6,607 bases of DNA from Loktanella sp. (GTDB taxonomy: Bacteria > Pseudomonadota > Alphaproteobacteria > Rhodobacterales > Rhodobacteraceae). The position numbers and the translations under genes are program-made. Shown here in pieces: positions 6,119 through 6,607 of the stretch. The stretch's first letter is position 1. Each line of letters begins with the position of its first letter. The stretch is from positions 1 to 6,607 of the forward strand of contig PUNR01000184.1 of NCBI GenBank assembly GCA_003551805.1. Direction: 5' to 3'. The notes under the pieces are model-generated. The model saw nothing but the letters and a program-made list of their open reading frames with translations, made no database searches and was not told the origin of the DNA.

Positions 6119-6143
6119 GGGGTATTGTGCTGTACAATACCCC
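6119..6143. terminator. Perfect inverted repeat between convergent genes, possible terminator without T-run
   Basis: GGGGTATTGT (6119-6128) and ACAATACCCC (6134-6143) form a perfect ten-base stem around a five-base GCTGT loop, 13 bases after the transporter stop and within a run of seven Gs at its left foot. It lies between two convergent genes, where a shared terminator would be expected, but neither strand has a T-run after the stem. It may act as a weak or factor-assisted terminator or protect 3' ends. The structure is certain; the function is not. Confidence 0.5.
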
Positions 6144-6209
6144 TTATGCTACTGAAAACCGGCGACAGCGTTGGTCTAATATCGGGCACCCCGACGCCGA
6201 TACTGCCAT

Positions 6210-6607
6210 TCATCGGCGCTGCGCATCCGCCACCTGCGCCTCTGACAAGACCGTAAGTTCTGCGGTCGCTCCTTGAAGCGGGATCACAGCCAGATCGATC
6301 TGCAATTTGCCGCCGGTCGACAGGATGCTGCCACTGTCCATCACATTTAGCAGTTCGCACACATTGCCAGGCCCGCCATAGACGACCAGTTTTTCCATAG
6401 GCAGTTTGGACATGTGCGGGCAGTGCGGGGATATCCTCGCGCCGGTTGGTTAAAGCCAGGCAGTTAATCGGAAAGGCGCTGAGAAACATCAGCAATTTTT
6501 TTGCAAAACCGGCCACGCCTTGCCAGTGTTTATAGGTTTCACCGTTCAGGTGATGGTGGTGGATCATTGAATGAATATCGCGGTCCAGCAAGTCTTGCGC
6601 GCGCCAG
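6210..6607 (-). pseudogene. Unrecognised gene, 5' partial and apparently frameshifted
   Basis: The minus strand is open from the window edge and protein-like in one frame (RAQDLLDRDIHSMIHHHH, later FAKKLLMFLSAFPINCL and LTNRREDIP) down to about 6427. Below that this frame becomes unlikely, rich in W, R and G. The next frame then becomes protein-like (MSKLPMEKLVVYGGPGN at 6413, later SGSILSTGGKLQIDLAVIP) and stops at the TGA 6212-6210. Removing one C from the four-C run at 6430-6427 joins the frames smoothly as REDIPHCPHMSKLPMEKL, so a one-base insertion or a sequencing error is the simplest account. The ATG at 6413 has no ribosome binding site close by, which argues against a separate small gene. 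I do not recognise the family; a His-rich IHHHHLNG stretch and a hydrophobic LLMFLSAFPI stretch are visible. It converges on the transporter gene. Confidence 0.55.

Noticed and set aside
5523..6155. Plus-strand 210-codon frame inside the transporter gene
   Set aside because: A shadow of the AtoE frame, with arginine- and cysteine-rich translation and no ribosome binding site.
6182..6194. Small hairpin TCGGG-CAC-CCCGA after the transporter gene
   Set aside because: Only five pairs and no T-run; a stem this short is expected by chance in GC-rich DNA.
5977..6400. Continuation of the right-edge minus-strand frame down into the transporter gene
   Set aside because: After about 6427 the residues in this frame are no longer protein-like, and the alternative frame ending at 6210 is clearly better.

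Overview
The window looks like an ordinary chromosomal segment from an alphaproteobacterium, most likely of the Rhodobacterales (Roseobacter group). This is inferred from the fairly GC-rich, C/G-ending codons, the class I ketol-acid reductoisomerase beginning MRVYYDRDCD, the tandem Lrp/AsnC regulators next to it, and the alphaproteobacterial type of UbiH-like hydroxylase. No database search was possible, so the taxon is a judgement, not a measurement.

Layout. At 1-1164 (+) is a UbiH/UbiF/COQ6-type FAD monooxygenase that lacks only its first few codons. Tail to tail with it, with the two stop codons overlapping, is a class V PLP aminotransferase at 1161-2288 (-). Upstream of that on the same strand are two Lrp/AsnC regulators, at 2398-2850 and 2847-3302, which overlap by four bases. 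The second of these is transcribed divergently from ilvC (3430-4452, +). The 127-base ilvC/lrp gap is AT-rich and holds both predicted promoters and two short palindromes. ilvC is followed by a GTAG-type hairpin resembling a REP element and then by a strong intrinsic terminator. After about 270 bases with no convincing gene comes an AtoE-type short-chain fatty acid transporter (4792-6105, +), which uses a TTG start behind a strong ribosome binding site. A perfect 10-bp-stem hairpin follows it. Convergent to it, at the right edge, is an unrecognised gene (6210-6607, -) that appears to be broken by a one-base frameshift.

How the parts fit. The clearest functional unit is the Lrp pair and ilvC. 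Lrp-type proteins sense amino acids, IlvC makes the dihydroxy-acid precursors of valine and isoleucine, and the shared control region has palindromes over the predicted lrp -10 box. Autoregulation and ilvC control by the pair are therefore reasonable inferences. The aminotransferase downstream of the Lrp genes may be under the same regulators, but it has its own candidate promoter. The hydroxylase (ubiquinone synthesis) and the fatty-acid transporter appear to be unrelated neighbours.

I found no CRISPR array, transposase, phage gene, tRNA or rRNA, and nothing amounting to a clearly new system. The items most worth a second look are the lrp/ilvC control region, the REP-like hairpin after ilvC, and the frameshifted gene at the right end.
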